Source of the DNA: Legionellales bacterium
Lineage (GTDB): Bacteria; Pseudomonadota; Gammaproteobacteria; Comchoanobacterales; Comchoanobacteraceae
Length of the DNA stretch: 44,811 nucleotides
Assembly: GCA_002722435.1 (NCBI GenBank)
Contig: PBLX01000047.1
Span: 1-44,811 of the forward strand
Direction of reading: 5' to 3'
Numbering within the stretch: the first letter of the stretch is position 1; every line of letters begins with the position of its first letter. The notes under the pieces were generated by a model that ran no database searches, had not been told where the DNA came from, and saw only the letters and a list, made by a program, of their open reading frames with translations. Below are positions 42,555-44,811 of this stretch, in pieces. The position numbers and the translations under genes were made by a program.

Positions 42555-44057
42555 CTAGGCAGCACCAGTTGCAGAAGCTGCTTGCTCATCTACAAGACGC
42601 TTCGACTCATTGTTATAGAGAACACTCAGTCGTATCACAGAGAAGAACCAAGCAACTGTCAAAACAAGCACCACAACAAACAGGATCGGTGCAATATCCA
42701 TAGCCGTAGCAACAGTTCCAGATGTTGAATAAAGGATGAGCAACGTAGATGATATTAGGCTTCCCAAGGACTTACCTAGACGCCCACCGACACCATCAAC
42801 GGCGGCCTTTCCGTTGATCTTTAGATCAGGCTCGAGAGGAATAAATGCCATCTCTTTGGTAGGATCGAAGAAAGAGTACTTTGACCCCTTGGTTAACAAC
42901 ACCGCATAGGTACCTACCCAGACTGCAAATGTCATTGGCGCAATATCAAGGAACATACCGATAGCAGCAAATGATGATTGACCTAGAATGAAGATAAAGA
43001 ACATACATGACAACACACCAGCAGCAATCGGCGTAATAATCGCACCAGTCAACCAGCCAAACTGTCTTATCACACCTTTACTGAGGTAGTTCATGACAAT
43101 CGTTGCAATACCTGTGAGGAGCGTGTAGTAACCCTGGAACTGTAACCATGACTGCTTGGTCGTGTATAGTTGAGATGCTTGAGCCTTCCAGATCAACTCG
43201 ACAAGAGTGATGATGCTACCATAGGATAGCACTAGAACCGCAATACAACCGACATACTCGGAACGAAACAGCACTGCGAAACTCTCCATCATGGTGAGTT
43301 TCTTTTTCTTCTTTTTAACGATCTTTTCTTCTCTAGCTTCCTTTCTCTGTGCTGTTTGTGCCACAGAGAAAAAGTACATAAGCAAGAAACCACACAACGC
43401 AACCAAACCACAAACCTCTTGTACGTCACTATGTGCATTATTTGAAATATGATTGATTACTGGGAAAAGGGCGAGGAGCGCAAGGTTACCAGCTAGAACG
43501 TACAAGGGATAATAACGCTTTGATTGGTCAGGAGTGGTTGTTTCATTTGCAAACTGCCAAAACAATACGCTCAGCATGTAGGTTCCCCAAAGTTCAGAGG
43601 CAACATAAAACAGTGCATAACTCCAATACGCAATGATTGCAAAAAAGAACGAAAGCGGCGGGGAAGCCTTTTGCATACCAACTAGCCATTCGGGACCAAA
43701 ATGAAGCGCGTCACGGTATGGGCTCAAAATTAGTGCAAAGATTGCAAAAAAAGCGATAAACAGTGACACACAGACATAGTAGGCCTTTCCCGCGTCAACA
43801 TTTTTTCGTAGACGCATGTAACCAATTGCAGCCAGTAAAGAACTTGGAAACACAGCATAAGTCTTCAGAAACGGCAACAACAATGCGCCAGCACCTGGTG
43901 CCTGAACAATAATGGTATCTTTAAACGCCCTCAGCAAGCTGTAGGCAAATATTGTCAAAAATATCATGGCACACATCGGCAGGAATTTACCTAGCTCATG
44001 ATCTGCAACCGGTAAAATCGCAAGACGCAACCGTGACATTTGTTTGTTGTTGTCCAT
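42555..44057 (-). CDS. ATP/ADP translocase (Tlc/NTT family)
   Basis: An integral membrane nucleotide transporter of the plastid/parasite type, 500 residues with about 11-12 helices (Rickettsia Tlc1 is 498). Family signatures: AYSLLRAFKDTIIVQAPGAGA near the N-terminus (L-L-R-x-x-K-D-x-x), FLKTYAVFP, SELWGTYMLSVLFWQFAN, then SKRYYPLYVLAGNLALL, and FDPTKEMAFIPLE, the most conserved Tlc block. Most such carriers exchange host ATP for ADP; others take up several NTPs, so the substrate is not certain. AAGGAG lies five bases before the ATG at 44057; the GTG at 44063 overlaps it. It has its own promoter and terminator. Confidence 0.95.
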   Translation of the reverse strand: MDNNKQMSRLRLAILPVADHELGKFLPMCAMIFLTIFAYSLLRAFKDTIIVQAPGAGALLLPFLKTYAVFPSSLLAAIGYMRLRKNVDAGKAYYVCVSLFIAFFAIFALILSPYRDALHFGPEWLVGMQKASPPLSFFFAIIAYWSYALFYVASELWGTYMLSVLFWQFANETTTPDQSKRYYPLYVLAGNLALLALFPVINHISNNAHSDVQEVCGLVALCGFLLMYFFSVAQTAQRKEAREEKIVKKKKKKLTMMESFAVLFRSEYVGCIAVLVLSYGSIITLVELIWKAQASQLYTTKQSWLQFQGYYTLLTGIATIVMNYLSKGVIRQFGWLTGAIITPIAAGVLSCMFFIFILGQSSFAAIGMFLDIAPMTFAVWVGTYAVLLTKGSKYSFFDPTKEMAFIPLEPDLKINGKAAVDGVGGRLGKSLGSLISSTLLILYSTSGTVATAMDIAPILFVVVLVLTVAWFFSVIRLSVLYNNESKRLVDEQAASATGAA

Positions 44058-44113
44058 ATCCACTCCTTAGGGAAATTGGTGATGTTTGTGTGCCAATCGA
44101 CACAAGAAGATAT

Positions 44114-44142
44114 ATTCTACCCTAAGCAGACCAGAATGTAAA
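44114..44142 (-). promoter_or_regulatory. Candidate sigma70 promoter for the ATP/ADP translocase
   Basis: Minus strand TTTACA (44137-44142), 17-base spacer, TAGAAT (44114-44119). The transcript would start near 44107 with a leader of about 50 bases ending in AAGGAG. Confidence 0.6.
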
Positions 44143-44183
44143 TAATCATTAGGCCAGCCACTCATTGAACATAGTAAACAAAA

Positions 44184-44811
44184 CTAATCTAACAAATCAG
44201 CAAGCTTACCTTTGTCCATGAGCCACTCACGCCTGCTCGAAACACGCTTTTTTGCAAGCAGTTTACTGAGCATTTCAACATCATCAACAGCATCATCACT
44301 CGTAAGCTGTAACAAGCGACGCGTTTGCACAGCCATGGTTGTCTCGCGTAGTTGTAGCGCGTCCATTTCACCCAAACCCTTAAATCGCAAAATAGTGATG
44401 TTGGGATTGGTATATTTTTGCTCGATTTGTGAAACAATATGCGACCTCTCGGCATCGTCTTGCGCATAGTAAACATTCTTTTTATGATCAATACGATACA
44501 GGGGTGGCAAAGCAACAAATACATGCCCCTTGTCCACAACTGGACGAAAATGCCTATAGAATAGCGCGCACAGTAGTGTGCTGATATGACTACCATCTGA
44601 ATCGGCGTCTGTTAATATACATATCTTTCCATAGCGCAACTGGGATAGATCATCACTGCCTGGATCGACACCGATGGCAATAGCGATATCGTTAACTTCT
44701 TTTGACTGCAGCAATTTATCCTGATCCACTTCCCAAGTGTTCATAATCTTACCTTTCAATGGCAACACCGCTTGGTTATTTTTGTCACGGGCCTGGCGAG
44801 CAGAGCCACCA
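44184..44811 (-). CDS. parE: DNA topoisomerase IV subunit B, C-terminal 209 residues
   Basis: ATPase/TOPRIM subunit of topoisomerase IV; separates daughter chromosomes. The 5' part lies beyond the window. Visible are GGSARQARDKNNQAVLPLKGKIMNTWE, the TOPRIM ILTDADSDGSHISTLLCALFYRHF (D-x-D-x-D-G-x-H), VALPPLYRID and RFKGLGEMDALQLRETTM, ending LLAKKRVSSRREWLMDKG. LPLKGKIMNTWE and the short C-terminus separate ParE from GyrB, which carries a longer C-terminal insertion. No terminator is clear in the 126 bases before the translocase gene. Confidence 0.93.
   Translation of the reverse strand, partial: GGSARQARDKNNQAVLPLKGKIMNTWEVDQDKLLQSKEVNDIAIAIGVDPGSDDLSQLRYGKICILTDADSDGSHISTLLCALFYRHFRPVVDKGHVFVALPPLYRIDHKKNVYYAQDDAERSHIVSQIEQKYTNPNITILRFKGLGEMDALQLRETTMAVQTRRLLQLTSDDAVDDVEMLSKLLAKKRVSSRREWLMDKGKLADLLD

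Noticed and set aside
1-44811. CRISPR arrays, tRNA or rRNA genes, insertion sequences and prophage genes
   Set aside because: Looked for by eye on both strands. No spaced direct repeats, cloverleaf with CCA end, transposase or phage gene is visible. A tRNA or CRISPR scan would settle it.

Overview
The window reads as chromosomal DNA of a gammaproteobacterium with an intracellular, host-dependent lifestyle. Gene content and order are gammaproteobacterial: fmdB-DUF502-aspS, kdsD-lptC beside mlaFEDCB-murA, SURF1-ctaA-ctaB, rpoS and fis. A complete Rickettsia/Chlamydia-type ATP/ADP translocase, one 2090-residue coiled-coil protein of unknown family and a pair of membrane-hairpin proteins with disordered tails point to an obligate or near-obligate intracellular bacterium. 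A Legionellales/Coxiella-like position is my inference; no marker here proves it. There are no rRNA or tRNA genes, insertion sequences, prophage genes or CRISPR arrays that I can see.

Layout. 1-2490: aspS (5' part), a DUF502 membrane protein and an FmdB zinc ribbon on the minus strand; fis and an unknown helical protein on the plus strand. 2620-6688: htpG and rpoS (minus, with a strong terminator between them), then divergent map. 6789-12374: a GIN-like secreted protein with an OmpA-like lipoprotein, prmC-waaA, a FUSC-like membrane protein, and prfA. 12611-15426: two membrane-hairpin proteins and a GT9 glycosyltransferase. 15562-21963: hemA, tatC-tatA, a DUF2909 protein, then the cytochrome-oxidase assembly operon SURF1, small assembly protein, ctaA, ctaB, ending in rsmJ. 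21966-29402: birA and the giant protein. 29452-33697: etfA-etfB with two small membrane proteins, and divergent etf-QO. 33784-38040: gpsA, an AmgK-like kinase, trmL, lptC and kdsD. 38105-42343: mlaF-mlaE-mlaD-mlaC-mlaB-murA. 42555-44811: the ATP/ADP translocase and the 3' part of parE.

How the genes fit together. The cell keeps an LPS outer membrane (kdsD, waaA, GT9, lptC), outer-membrane lipid maintenance (mla), peptidoglycan synthesis (murA, perhaps amgK recycling), haem synthesis and haem A-dependent terminal oxidase assembly, and an ETF/ETF-QO electron path to quinone. It therefore respires, yet can also exchange nucleotides with its host. Ten candidate sigma70-type promoters with 17-18 base spacers can be read directly, including one each for rpoS, the translocase and the giant protein.

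Points to check first: the frame break in mlaE at an A8 tract (slippage, mutation or sequencing error), the giant protein, and the hairpin-protein pair inserted between prfA and hemA.
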